Positions 50,302 through 59,229 of a stretch of DNA of 64,000 nt are shown here, in pieces. This DNA comes from JAOZPE01 sp964601275 (lineage in GTDB: Bacteria; Krumholzibacteriota; Krumholzibacteriia; JAJRXK01). The translations under genes were made by a program, and so were the position numbers. The stretch is from NCBI GenBank assembly GCA_964601275.1, contig CAZRMV010000001.1:248001-312000 (forward strand), written 5' to 3'. The notes below the pieces were generated by a model. It searched no databases, was not told the DNA's origin, and saw only the letters and a list, made by a program, of their open reading frames with translations. Each line of letters begins with the position of its first letter. Positions within the stretch are counted from its first letter, which is position 1.

Positions 50302-51834
50302 TCAGACCGGGTCGAGGCTTCCCACGACCGCCTCGACCGTCTCCAGGACGGCCCCCTCCTTCACCAGCGCGGCCATGGTGTTGTGGTCGTGGAACAGCGG
50401 CCGGTCTTCGTCCAGGAACGCCACCTTCTGGCGGATCGCCCGGTGGGCCGCCCGGGTTCCCCGCCCGAACTTCCAATCGCGGAAATCGAGGGCCTGGGCC
50501 GCGGCGAAGAACTCGATGCCCAGGACCCCGTAGGCGTTGTCGAGGATCTGGTGGGTCTTCAGCGCGGTGTTCATGCCCATGCTGACGAAGTCCTCCTGGT
50601 CGGCGGCGGCGGGAATGCTCTGGATGCTGGCGGGCGTCGACAGGATGCGCTGCTCGACGAGGAGCGCGTCCACGGTGTATTGGCTCAGCATCAGGCCGCT
50701 GAACATCCCGGCGCCCCGGGTCAGGAAGGCGGGCAGGCCCACCGACAGATTGGGATTGAGCAGCCGGTTCAACCGGCGCTCGCTGAGCACGCATACCATG
50801 GTGAGCGCGGCGCCGAGCATGTCGGTGGGGAGCGAGACCGGGGTTCCCTGGAAGTTCGCGCCGGTGAGCACGGTGTCCTCGTCGGGCAGGAAGATGGGAT
50901 TGTCGCCCACCCCGTTCAGTTCGATCTCGATCTGCTGGCGGGTCCAGCGCAGGGCGTCCCGGGCGGCGCCGATCACCTGCGGGGTGCTGCGCAGGCTGTA
51001 GGCGTCCTGCACCTTCACCGGGATCCTGCCTTCGACGGTCAGGTCGCTTCCCTGAAGGATCTTCATCAGATTCTTGGCCGAGGCGATCGCCCCGGGGAAC
51101 CCCCGCAGCTCGTGCAGGCGCCGGTCATAGGGTTTCAGGTTGGCGCCCAGGGCCTCCAGGCTCATCGCGGCCGCGATCTCCGCCTGCTTCAACCACGCCT
51201 CGGTGTCGTGCACCACCAGGGCCGAGATCGCGGTCAGCAGGTTGGAGCCGTTGATCGACGCCAGGCCGTCCCTCGCCTGCAGGCCGGGCGCCTCGATCCC
51301 GGCGCGGCGGAAGGCCTCACGGGTCGGCATCCGTTCCCCCTGGTAGAAGCACTCGCCTTCGCCCATCAACGAGAGGGCCACCTGGCTCATCGGCGCCAGG
51401 TCTCCGCAGGCGCCCACGCTTCCCTTCTCGCTCACCACCGGGGTGACGCCCCGGTTCAGCATCTCGAGGTAGGTGAGGGGGATGGCGGCCCGGCATCCGG
51501 AATTGCCGTGGGCGTGGACATTGACCCGCCCCAGCATCGCGGCCCGGACGTGTTCGATGGGAGCGGGTCCACCGATTCCCGCCGCATGGTTGTAGACCAG
51601 GTAGCGCTGGAAGCTCTCCACCTGCTCGGGGCTGAGCGCCACGTTGGCCAGCTCGCCGATGCCGGTGTTCACCCCGTACATGACCTCGCCCTCGGCGATC
51701 TTCTTCTCCAGCAGCGCCCGGCAGTTGCGGATCCTTTCCAGTGCGGCGGGTTCCAGCTCGGCCTTCTCACCGTGGCGCGCGACCGCGACCACGTTCTCGA
51801 TGCTCAGATCGTTGCCGGTGAGGATGACGGTCAT
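50302..51834 (-). CDS. hutH: Histidine ammonia-lyase-like enzyme with variant MIO triad Ala-Cys-Gly
   Basis: 510 residues, the standard length for histidine ammonia-lyase, which converts L-histidine to urocanate. Hallmarks: YGVNTGIGELANV (catalytic Tyr), NHAAGIG, the MIO region GSVGACGDLAPMSQ, and later QDAYSLRSTPQVIG and ELNGVGDNPIF. The cyclising tripeptide is normally Ala-Ser-Gly; here it is A142-C143-G144, the Cys codon being at 51406-51408. Known Ser-to-Cys mutants of the Pseudomonas enzyme remain active, so it may still form MIO. No other hut genes are nearby, so a different aromatic amino acid or an aminomutase reaction cannot be excluded. Confidence 0.82.
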   Translation of the reverse strand: MTVILTGNDLSIENVVAVARHGEKAELEPAALERIRNCRALLEKKIAEGEVMYGVNTGIGELANVALSPEQVESFQRYLVYNHAAGIGGPAPIEHVRAAMLGRVNVHAHGNSGCRAAIPLTYLEMLNRGVTPVVSEKGSVGACGDLAPMSQVALSLMGEGECFYQGERMPTREAFRRAGIEAPGLQARDGLASINGSNLLTAISALVVHDTEAWLKQAEIAAAMSLEALGANLKPYDRRLHELRGFPGAIASAKNLMKILQGSDLTVEGRIPVKVQDAYSLRSTPQVIGAARDALRWTRQQIEIELNGVGDNPIFLPDEDTVLTGANFQGTPVSLPTDMLGAALTMVCVLSERRLNRLLNPNLSVGLPAFLTRGAGMFSGLMLSQYTVDALLVEQRILSTPASIQSIPAAADQEDFVSMGMNTALKTHQILDNAYGVLGIEFFAAAQALDFRDWKFGRGTRAAHRAIRQKVAFLDEDRPLFHDHNTMAALVKEGAVLETVEAVVGSLDPV

Positions 51835-51950
51835 GGCGACTCCGGTCGATGGAATGAGGCGACAGCCGACCCGCGGCCGACGCCGCCGGGGGCGTCCGGC
51901 AAGCCTAGTCGGACGGCCGGTTTCGGACAAGTGCGCAGCCCGCGGGGCCA

Positions 51951-51959
51951 TGCTATGAT
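51951..51959 (+). promoter_or_regulatory. Extended -10 element before phosphoglycerate mutase
   Basis: TGCTATGAT, an extended -10 with TATGAT at 51954-51959, about 50 bases upstream of the phosphoglycerate mutase start. No clear -35 is seen. Confidence 0.45.
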
Positions 51960-52008
51960 CGAAGCGGTGTCCAGGAAACCGTCCCCCCGACCCGGAAAGG
52001 AATTCCCC

Positions 52009-52785
52009 ATGCACAAGCTCGTGCTGCTCCGGCATGGCCAGAGCACCTGGAACCTCGAGAACCGGTTCACCGGCTGGACCGACGTGGATCTGACCGAGCA
52101 GGGCGTGGAAGAGGCGATCCAGTCCGGCCGCTTGATGCAGCAAGAGGGATACGACTTCGACCTGGTCTACACCTCGGTGCTCAAGCGGGCGATCCGGACC
52201 ATGTGGCTGGTGATGGACGAGATGGACCGCATGTGGTTGCCGGTGGTCCGTCACTGGCGGCTCAACGAGCGCCATTACGGGGCGCTGCAAGGCCTGAACA
52301 AAGCGGAAACCGCGGAGAAGATGGGGGAGGAGCAGGTGATGATCTGGCGCCGCAGCTACGCGACGCCCCCGCCCCCGCTCGATCCCTCCGACGAGCGTTG
52401 GCCGGGTCACGACCGCCGCTATGCCGACCTGGCGCCCGAGGACATTCCCCGGACCGAGAGCCTGGAGATGACGGTGAAGCGCTTCCTGCCCCTGTGGCAA
52501 CAGGAGATCGCGCCCCTGGTCCAGCAGGGAAAACGGATCCTCATCGTGGCCCACGGCAACAGCCTGCGGGCGCTGGTGAAATTCCTCGACGGGATCTCCG
52601 ACGAGGACATCGTGGGCCTGAACATCCCCACCGGGGTTCCCCTGGTCTACGAACTCGACGAGAACCTGAAGCCCCTGCGGCACGAGTACCTGGGAGATCC
52701 CGAGGAGATCGCGCGGGCCGCCCAGGCGGTGGCCGATCAGGCCAAGAAGAAGAACCAGGGTTCACCCCGGAGCTTCGGGAAGTGA
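52009..52785 (+). CDS. gpmA: 2,3-bisphosphoglycerate-dependent phosphoglycerate mutase
   Basis: 258 residues, cytosolic glycolytic enzyme interconverting 3- and 2-phosphoglycerate. Active-site motifs are intact: LLRHGQSTWNLENRFTGWTD with the phospho-accepting His at residue 9 (read as LRHGQSTWN), RHWRLNERHYGALQGLNK (read as RLNERHYGALQG), and the second His in VAHGNSLRAL. The length and the C-terminal tail match the cofactor-dependent family. The ATG at 52009 follows GGAAAGGA. Confidence 0.96.
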   Translation: MHKLVLLRHGQSTWNLENRFTGWTDVDLTEQGVEEAIQSGRLMQQEGYDFDLVYTSVLKRAIRTMWLVMDEMDRMWLPVVRHWRLNERHYGALQGLNKAETAEKMGEEQVMIWRRSYATPPPPLDPSDERWPGHDRRYADLAPEDIPRTESLEMTVKRFLPLWQQEIAPLVQQGKRILIVAHGNSLRALVKFLDGISDEDIVGLNIPTGVPLVYELDENLKPLRHEYLGDPEEIARAAQAVADQAKKKNQGSPRSFGK

Positions 52786-52874
52786 GGGTCGGCCCGTGGC
52801 GCGCCCGCTCGGTCCCGGGGGCGCCGGTCCATCGCTTCGTGGCGCGACCCTTGGACCCCGGTGGGTCCTTCGGT

Positions 52875-53312
52875 CTACAGGTCGTCCTCGGTGGGCCCGG
52901 CGGGCCGCTCGTAACGCGCCTTCATGAACTCCACCGCGGGCTCGAGCAGATGACGCCACGCCTGCTCGGTTTCCTCGTCGAAGAAGCGGTCGAACTCCCG
53001 GGCCGCCGCGATCAGGCTCTCCACCCATCCTTCGTACAGCTCGGGGCGGATATCCAGGGCCGAGCGGCTGTGGAGCTGGGCGATGCGCTCGAAGTGGACC
53101 ACGCTCTCGGGGCTGTGGTCGTCCAGGAGCATGGTCATGTAGAGCGAAGCGGTCAGCTTGCGTTTCTGGACGGTGAAGTCGGTCTCCTCGAACTTCCGGG
53201 CGATTTCCGGGGAGATCTCCCGCAGGATCTCGTAGAATCGCTCGACGAAGCCTCCCTCGCCCAGGCACCGCTCCAGGCTGGAGTGGAAGAGTTCCATTTC
53301 GTTCTCGGTCAT
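52875..53312 (-). CDS. Globin-like haem protein
   Basis: 145 residues, all-helical. The layout fits a single-domain globin: a first helix with a Phe/Tyr-rich stretch FVERFYEILREISPEIARKF, read as FYEILRE then PEIARKF (the CD region), followed by TDFTVQKRKLTASL, and a proximal-His candidate in IAQLHSRSALD, then a final helix pair ending EFMKARYE. It may bind haem for oxygen or nitric-oxide chemistry, or act as a sensor. The haem pocket is judged by pattern only, so this could be a globin-fold protein without haem. GGGAAGG precedes the ATG. It is convergent with the phosphoglycerate mutase gene. Confidence 0.65.
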   Translation of the reverse strand: MTENEMELFHSSLERCLGEGGFVERFYEILREISPEIARKFEETDFTVQKRKLTASLYMTMLLDDHSPESVVHFERIAQLHSRSALDIRPELYEGWVESLIAAAREFDRFFDEETEQAWRHLLEPAVEFMKARYERPAGPTEDDL

Positions 53313-53380
53313 CGGTCAACGCCTTCCCGCGGCCTCAAGGGAGGGGCCGGGCTCGAATCGGGGGGAACTCCGCCGATCTC

Positions 53381-53510
53381 CAAGATGGTTGCCGCCCGGG
53401 CCGCCGCAAGCCCCCCGCCCTCCTTTCCCCGCCGTCTGCTCCCCACGGGGAAAGGAGGGCGGGGTCGCAAAAGAGGGTCTTGCCACCGGACGGGCTGATC
53501 CACCATCTTG
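53381..53510. repeat. 130-bp nested palindrome, possible MITE-like element
   Basis: The outer arms CAAGATGGT (53381-53389) and ACCATCTTG (53502-53510) are perfect inverted repeats. Inside lie matching short pairs GCCCG/CGGGC (53394-53398 with 53491-53495) and GCAAG/CTTGC (53406-53410 with 53479-53483), then a perfect 18-bp inverted repeat (53413-53430 with 53447-53464) around a 16-base loop. It fills most of the gap between the globin-like gene and the DUF3857 gene. No target-site duplication is obvious. Confidence 0.75.
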
Positions 53511-53550
53511 TCCCGGTCATCTGGCCTCTCATCGATCCGGAGGAGATTCC

Positions 53551-55008
53551 ATGCAAGTCCCCCGTTCCGTGCGCCGCACCATCCTGTTTGCGGTCCTGAT
53601 GCTCTTCGTCCCTGCCGGTGCCGCGGTGGCCCAGACCAGTTGGGCCGTCGCCCAGAGGCCGGACGCGAGTCTGAACAAGTTCCTGGACAAGCTCATGCCC
53701 CACGCGGCCAAGGTGCCCGGCGCCGCCGAGGCGGGGGCGATCATCCTGTACAAGCAGCACTTCCTCAAGAGCCAGGAGAAGAACTACGAGATCTGCACCA
53801 ACATGGTCTTCTTGGTGAAGGACCCCTCCCGGGTGGGGGAAGACCTCACCATGCCCTATCTGGACGGCCAGGGGAAGTACCCCGAGCGCAACGCCTTCAT
53901 CCGCCGGGGGGACAAGATCCTCCGTTACGACGAGGAGAAGTCGGAGGTGGTGCTCGGGGTCGACGACATCCACCGCAACCGGATCATCTTCGATCTGCCT
54001 CCCCTGCAGAAAGGTGACCTCGTCGGCTGGTCCATCGTGGAATCCCACGAAGGATTGGTCCAGCCGTGGATGGCTCCGGCGGCCGACCGTTATCCGGTGG
54101 TCTATTGCAGTGTGAGGATCCTCAACGACGGCTCGTCCAGTTTCGTCATGGCGAGCCACGGATTCCCCGACGCGAAGGCATCGACCAAGACCGAGGGCCT
54201 GGTGAACGACCGTCCCGAGCAGTGGAAAGCGCACGCCGGCGATCTCGCCGCCATCGAGAATCTTCCCGCGACGGCTCCGTTCGACGCCGAGACACCCGTC
54301 TTCGCCATCGCCTTGACCGAGAGACATTCGGACAATCCCAAGGGCTACCGAGGATGGGTGCCGATGGCGAGTTGGATCAACGTGGCGGCCATGCTCAGCG
54401 GGGTCCGGGAGGCCATCCTGGATGACACCGGTTCCCTGGACATCCAGGCTTCGGCGATCACCACCGGTCTGGCGGACGACGCGGCCAAGGAGAAGGCGGT
54501 CTACGAATACGTCCGGGACAAGATCCAACTGCTCGACGGCGACGAATACGACCGTTCCGAATTCCGTACGATCAAGGAAGTGATGTCGGCCAAGGCGGCC
54601 ACCCCCTTCGAGAAGTCCGCTCTCATGCTCGCCCTGCTCGACGCGGCAGGGGTGCCGGCGGAGATCGGAGCGGTCCATCCAGCTTCGTGGGGGAGCCTCG
54701 ACACCGCGAGCAAGACCCTGATCGACTTCAACTCGTGGGTCGTCCGTTGTGGGGGCGAAGAGCCCCGCTTCTACGCTCCCTATGTCGAGGGTCTGCCGGC
54801 GGGAGCGCTTCCGGCCGACTGGGGGAAGGCGGAGATCCTCTCCCCGACCCCGGGATTGCTGGAAAAGGTCCGGGCCTACCAGAAGAAGGTGGGGACCGAG
54901 GAATTCGCGAAGGCGGGAAAGATCGACCCCGCTCGGCTCTTGTCCGAGGCCGAGGCGCACGCGAAGGAGAAGGGCTGGTACCGTATCGAGACGCTTTCCA
55001 CTCCGTGA
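53551..55008 (+). CDS. Exported DUF3857 / transglutaminase-like protein lacking the usual catalytic Cys
   Basis: 485 residues. GGAGGAG precedes the ATG, and a signal peptide ends near AAVAQ (residue 26). Residues about 60-250 resemble DUF3857 (ICTNMVFLVKDPSRVGEDL, read as NMVFLVKDP), and about 305-400 a transglutaminase core (AVYEYVRDKIQLL, later KSALMLALLDAAGVPAEIG). In the core the position normally held by the nucleophile Cys is occupied by Phe or Pro (ATPFEKSALML), so it is probably not an active enzyme of this class. A decayed copy lies directly downstream. Function unknown. Confidence 0.78.
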   Translation: MQVPRSVRRTILFAVLMLFVPAGAAVAQTSWAVAQRPDASLNKFLDKLMPHAAKVPGAAEAGAIILYKQHFLKSQEKNYEICTNMVFLVKDPSRVGEDLTMPYLDGQGKYPERNAFIRRGDKILRYDEEKSEVVLGVDDIHRNRIIFDLPPLQKGDLVGWSIVESHEGLVQPWMAPAADRYPVVYCSVRILNDGSSSFVMASHGFPDAKASTKTEGLVNDRPEQWKAHAGDLAAIENLPATAPFDAETPVFAIALTERHSDNPKGYRGWVPMASWINVAAMLSGVREAILDDTGSLDIQASAITTGLADDAAKEKAVYEYVRDKIQLLDGDEYDRSEFRTIKEVMSAKAATPFEKSALMLALLDAAGVPAEIGAVHPASWGSLDTASKTLIDFNSWVVRCGGEEPRFYAPYVEGLPAGALPADWGKAEILSPTPGLLEKVRAYQKKVGTEEFAKAGKIDPARLLSEAEAHAKEKGWYRIETLSTP

Positions 55009-55063
55009 ATCTCCACCCCGTCCGAAGGCGGGCCGTCGCCGGCGAGCCGGGATCGTCTCCTCC

Positions 55064-56011
55064 GTCCAACGGGTGATGGAGGCGGAGAAGGACGCCCCCG
55101 GCGCGGCCGAGGCCCCGGTGGTCGTTCTCTACATGCAGACCTTCGCCGACGTGGGAGTGAAGCAGACCAAGGTGTGCCGGAATCTGATCCTTTCGGTGAA
55201 GGACCCGTCGGTGCTCCCCGAGCGCGCCTTGCATCCCTGCACGCCCGTTTCGCCTGGCCGCCGATCCAGGCCGGGGACATCATCGGGCGCCATGGTGACT
55301 GGTACGGTTTCAAGTTGAAGGTGGAAGGCTGGGCGAACGAGATGCCCTCGGACCATGTCGCGGGCATGAACCATCTTCCCGCCCATCCCCAGCTCCCGCT
55401 GTCTCCGCCCTACGGCGCCGAAGTCCCGGCCTTCGTGGTGGTCCACGTGGGACGCTACACCACCTTGCCCGGAGTGGGGCGGAGGGTGGATTCCCACCAC
55501 CGGCTGGCGCAGGGTGGCCCGACACTTCGCCGTCCTCGAAGAGGAGGCCGGGGTCAACTCGGTCGCGGTGATCGACAAGGCCCGGGCAATCACCACCGGT
55601 GCCGCGAACGAGGTGGAGAAGGAAGAGGCGATCTTCGAGTTCGTGAAGAACGAGGTGGAATTGGCCAAGGGTCCCGAGTACGACCGCTTCTCCACCCGCC
55701 CGGCGGCCGAGGTGCTGGAGACCATGTCGGCGAGCGGCGCCGAGAAGGTGTTGCTGATGGAGAGCCTGCTCCAGACGGTGAAATCGGACGGGAGGATCTC
55801 CGGAGTGCACCGGATGGAATATGGCCCGCTCAGTACCGAGGTACCCGGTTACCAGAACTTCACCGATTTCGCCCTGCGCTGCGGCGACGATGATCCGCGC
55901 TGGTACGTTCCCTACGTGGCCCACGCCCTCTCCAACGTGGACGAACTCATCGAGAAGGTCGACGCGGCCGCGGCCAAGCAGAAGTGGTACAAGCTGGAGA
56001 AGGTGGGCGGG
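55064..56011 (+). pseudogene. Decayed tandem copy of the DUF3857/transglutaminase-like gene
   Basis: Three pieces in different frames match the gene just upstream in order. Piece 1 (about 55064-55222) reads APVVVLYMQTFADVG and NLILSVKDPS. Piece 2 (about 55240-55480, next frame) reads PIQAGDIIGRHGDWYG and VPAFVVVHVGRYTTL. Piece 3 (about 55483-56011, next frame) begins GWIPTTGWRRVARHF and runs to KQKWYKLEKV, matching KEKGWYRIETL at the end of the parent. About 40-45 codons of the DUF3857 part are missing between pieces 1 and 2, and there are two frame changes. No start or signal peptide is left. It ends 22 bases from the convergent DUF523 gene. Confidence 0.75.
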
Positions 56012-56032
56012 AACCAGTCGCCGATCACCGGG

Positions 56033-56812
56033 TCAGCGGATGCCTGGCGCCGAATCCAGCAGGTCGTGGAGGAGCTGGCCGTACGCGGTCAGCTCCCTTG
56101 TCTTCTGGCCGGGTTCGTCGAAGGCTCGGCGCAGACGGGAGAACGCTGCCTCGAGCAGCCGCTCGCGTCTTGCCCCTTCGTCCCGGGGGGCGAAGAAGGA
56201 GGAGCGCCGCAGGGCCTCCCGGGCGTTCCCATGCAGTTCCTCCAGGCGGGAAGGATCTCCGCCGAGAGCCACCGCTTCCTTGTAGAGTCGATGGAGACGG
56301 CAGCGGAGCAGGAAGAGTTCCCGCCCGTCCTCGTTCTGCAGCTGGGTTTCGGTGGCGACCGGAAGAAAGGGAAAGGCGCGTCGCAGCGCGGCGGTGAACA
56401 AGCCGTCGACCGTGCCCACCGGATCGCGGCCGTCCTCCTCGAAGAGATCGGCGTCGCCGACCCCGCAACTGGGCGAACGGCTCTTCAGCACGAAACCGTC
56501 GAGATCGTCGATGCCCAGCTCGGCCAGTTTCCCACCCGCCCAGTGATGCATGTCGCAGGTGTGGTCGATCCGGCTTTCGATTCCGCGCATGCGGGGGGCG
56601 GTGGAGTCGCCCTCGAGCCGGACCGGTTCGCGGGGAACGTCCATCCCCATCTCGACCTCGGGGCAGACCCCGATCCACTGGATGACCTCGCCCTCCGTCC
56701 CGGCGGATGGCTGGCTCATGATCCACGGGTCGGCCTGGTCCTTTCCGTCGTAGCGGACCTTCTCTCCCAGCAGGCAACGGCTCACGCCCAGCCGAAGGGC
56801 ACGCGGCTCCAC
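56033..56812 (-). CDS. DUF523 family protein with C-terminal extension
   Basis: 259 residues. The N-terminal about 155 residues match DUF523: GVSRCLLGEKVRYDG, then WIGVCPEVEMGM, then KSRSPSCGVGDADLF, with conserved Cys in each block. The remaining about 100 residues are helical and charged, and I cannot name them. The start is a GTG at 56812, two bases after the aconitase stop, so the two genes are translationally linked. DUF523 proteins are of unknown function. The three Cys-containing motifs suggest a metal or Fe-S site (inference). Confidence 0.88.
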   Translation of the reverse strand: MEPRALRLGVSRCLLGEKVRYDGKDQADPWIMSQPSAGTEGEVIQWIGVCPEVEMGMDVPREPVRLEGDSTAPRMRGIESRIDHTCDMHHWAGGKLAELGIDDLDGFVLKSRSPSCGVGDADLFEEDGRDPVGTVDGLFTAALRRAFPFLPVATETQLQNEDGRELFLLRCRLHRLYKEAVALGGDPSRLEELHGNAREALRRSSFFAPRDEGARRERLLEAAFSRLRRAFDEPGQKTRELTAYGQLLHDLLDSAPGIR

Positions 56813-56814
56813 CG

Positions 56815-59085
56815 TCAGCTTCCGCCTTCCTTCCTCCGGATGAGATTCAGGGCCGATCCCGCCTTGAACCATTCGATCTGTTCCTCGGTCAGCGAGTGTT
56901 TCGCCGGGAAACGGTCCTCGGTGCCGTCGTGGTGCTTGAGCACGACGGTGACCGTACTGCCCGGGGCCAGATCCTTGAGTCCGAGGAGGCTCACCCGGTC
57001 GTCTTCCTGCACTTTTTCGTAGTCCGCCGGATCGGCGAAGGTCAACGGCACAACTCCCTGCTTCTTCAGGTTGGTCTCGTGGATGCGGGCGAAGGAACGG
57101 GCCAACACCGCCTTGGCGCCCAGGTGCCGGGGCTCCATGGCCGCGTGCTCGCGCGAGCTGCCCTCGCCGTAGTTCTCGTCGCCGACCGCGATCCATCCCT
57201 TGCCCGCCGCCTTGTACGCCCGGGCCACTTTCGAGAAGCTGTCGATCGAACCGTCGAGCTGGTTCTTGCCTCGTCCCACCTCGTCGCGGAAGGCGTTCAC
57301 CGCTCCGATGAACATGTTGTCGCTGATGTGGTCGAGATGTCCCCGGAATCGCAGCCAGGGTCCGGCCGGCGAGATGTGATCCGTCGTGCACTTGCCCTTG
57401 GCCTTCACCAGCACGAAGAGATCTTCGAAGTCCTCGCCGTTCCACGGCTCGAACGGGGTCAACATCTGCAGACGTTCGCTGTCCTGGCTCACCTTCACCT
57501 CGACCGAGCCCGCGTCCTCGGCGGGGGGGATGTAGTAGGAGGTATCCCCGGCGTCGAAGCCCCGGCGGGGCAATTCGTCCCCGGTGGGGGGTTCGAGCCT
57601 GAACTTCGTGCCGTCGGGGGCGGTGAGGGTGTCGGTCAGGGGATTGAAGTCGAGACGGCCGGCCAGCGCCAGCGCGGTGACGATCTCCGGACTGCCGATG
57701 AAGGCATGGGTCTGTGGATTTCCGTCATTCCGCTTGCGGAAGTTCCGGTTGTAGGAGGTGACGATGCTGTTGGGCTCACCCGATGTGATGTCGTCGCGCT
57801 TCCATTGTCCGATGCAGGGTCCACAGGCGTTGGCGAGCACCACGCCCCCCATCTCGGTGAGGGTCTTCAACTGACCGTCGCGCTCGATGGTGGCCCGCAC
57901 CTGCTCGCTTCCCGGGGTGATCAGGAACTGCGTCGCCGCCTTCAAGCCATGGGCGGCGGCCTGCCGGGCCACGTTCGTCGAGCGGTCGATGTCCTCGTAG
58001 CTCGAGTTGGTGCACGAACCGATGAGAGCCGCCGAGAGTTCCATGGGATACCCGTTCTCCCGCGCGTCCTGGGCCATCCGCGAGATGGGATGGGTGAGAT
58101 CGGGAGTGTGTGGACCCACCAGGTGGGGCTCGAGGGTTGAGAGGTCGATCTCGACGATCTCGTCGTAGTACTGCTCGGGATGCTCCAGCACCTGTGGATC
58201 GGCGGTGAGCTCGGCGGCGTGCTTTCGGGCGAGCTCTGCCACCTCGCTCCGGCCGGTGGCGTTCAGGTACGTCGCCATCCGCTCATCGAAGGGGAAGAGG
58301 CTGGTGGTGGCGCCCAGCTCGGCGCCCATATTGCAGATGGTGGCCTTGCCGGTGCAGGAGATGCTGTGAGTGCCTTCGCCGAAGTACTCGACGATCTTGC
58401 CGGTTCCTCCCTTGACCGTGAGCAGGCCGGCCAGCTTGAGGATGACGTCCTTCGGTGCGGTCCAACCGTTGAGCTCGCCGGTGAGCTTCACCCCGATCAG
58501 GTGGGGCCACTGCACCTGCCAGGGCATGCCCACCATGGCGTCGACCGCGTCGGCGCCCCCCACGCCCACGGCGATCATGCCCAGGCCGCCCGCGTTGGGG
58601 GTGTGGCTGTCGGTCCCGATCATCAGCATGCCCGGAGCGGCGTAGTTCTCCAGGATCACCTGGTGGATGATCCCGGCCCCGGGCCGCCAGAACCCGATGC
58701 CGTATCGGGCGGAGGCGGTGCGCAGGAACTCGTAGACCTCGCCGTTCTCCATCTCGGCGGTCTTCAGGTCTTCCTGGGCCCCGCCGTGGGCCCGGATCAG
58801 ATGGTCGCAGTGGACCGTGCTGGGGGTGGCCACCTTCTTCTTGCCGGCGGCGATGAACTGAAGCAGGGCCATCTGGGCGGTGGCATCCTGCATGGCGACG
58901 CGGTCGGGTACGAGGTCGACCACGCTGTTGCCCCGGATGGGGGCCTCACTGCGATCCTTCAGGTGGCTGAAGAGGATCTTCTCGGCCAGGGTCAGGGGGT
59001 GTCCCAGGACCCTGCGGCCCTCCTCGTGGCGGGCGCGGAATCCCTCGTAGGCGGCCTCGATGGCCTGCAACCAGTTTGTGTCCAT
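56815..59085 (-). CDS. acn: Aconitate hydratase, mitochondrial-type
   Basis: 756 residues, TCA-cycle enzyme interconverting citrate and isocitrate. Fe-S ligand motifs are visible: IGSCTNSSYED and ANACGPCIGQW. Substrate-site segments include TDSHTPNAGGLGM, NRNFRKRNDG and YGEGSSREHAA. The length and layout fit the mitochondrial/eukaryotic-type group rather than AcnB. AAAGGGATC precedes the ATG at 59085. DUF523 follows immediately. Confidence 0.96.
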   Translation of the reverse strand: MDTNWLQAIEAAYEGFRARHEEGRRVLGHPLTLAEKILFSHLKDRSEAPIRGNSVVDLVPDRVAMQDATAQMALLQFIAAGKKKVATPSTVHCDHLIRAHGGAQEDLKTAEMENGEVYEFLRTASARYGIGFWRPGAGIIHQVILENYAAPGMLMIGTDSHTPNAGGLGMIAVGVGGADAVDAMVGMPWQVQWPHLIGVKLTGELNGWTAPKDVILKLAGLLTVKGGTGKIVEYFGEGTHSISCTGKATICNMGAELGATTSLFPFDERMATYLNATGRSEVAELARKHAAELTADPQVLEHPEQYYDEIVEIDLSTLEPHLVGPHTPDLTHPISRMAQDARENGYPMELSAALIGSCTNSSYEDIDRSTNVARQAAAHGLKAATQFLITPGSEQVRATIERDGQLKTLTEMGGVVLANACGPCIGQWKRDDITSGEPNSIVTSYNRNFRKRNDGNPQTHAFIGSPEIVTALALAGRLDFNPLTDTLTAPDGTKFRLEPPTGDELPRRGFDAGDTSYYIPPAEDAGSVEVKVSQDSERLQMLTPFEPWNGEDFEDLFVLVKAKGKCTTDHISPAGPWLRFRGHLDHISDNMFIGAVNAFRDEVGRGKNQLDGSIDSFSKVARAYKAAGKGWIAVGDENYGEGSSREHAAMEPRHLGAKAVLARSFARIHETNLKKQGVVPLTFADPADYEKVQEDDRVSLLGLKDLAPGSTVTVVLKHHDGTEDRFPAKHSLTEEQIEWFKAGSALNLIRRKEGGS

Positions 59086-59229
59086 GACAGTGATCCCTTT
59101 CTGAGAAGTGGGGGGGCCTCCGGTGGGTTTGTGCCGCTGGACGCGGATCGCCCGGTTCGGCGGACGAGGCCGGCTCAGGCCGCCAATATAGATGCTGCGG
59201 CGGCTTCGACCAGTCGAGCGGTCCCGGGG

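Noticed and set aside
50302..51834. Part of a hut operon
   Set aside because: No urocanase, imidazolonepropionase or formiminoglutamase gene lies on either side, so the pathway assignment rests on this one enzyme.
53413..53464. A simple rho-independent terminator
   Set aside because: The 18-bp stem lacks a T-tract on either strand and is nested in a larger set of inverted repeats, so it is reported as a palindromic element instead.
55514..57022. A 502-codon plus-strand protein continuing past the decayed DUF3857-like copy
   Set aside because: Only the first part (to about 56011) resembles the parent protein; the rest is antisense to the DUF523 and aconitase genes.
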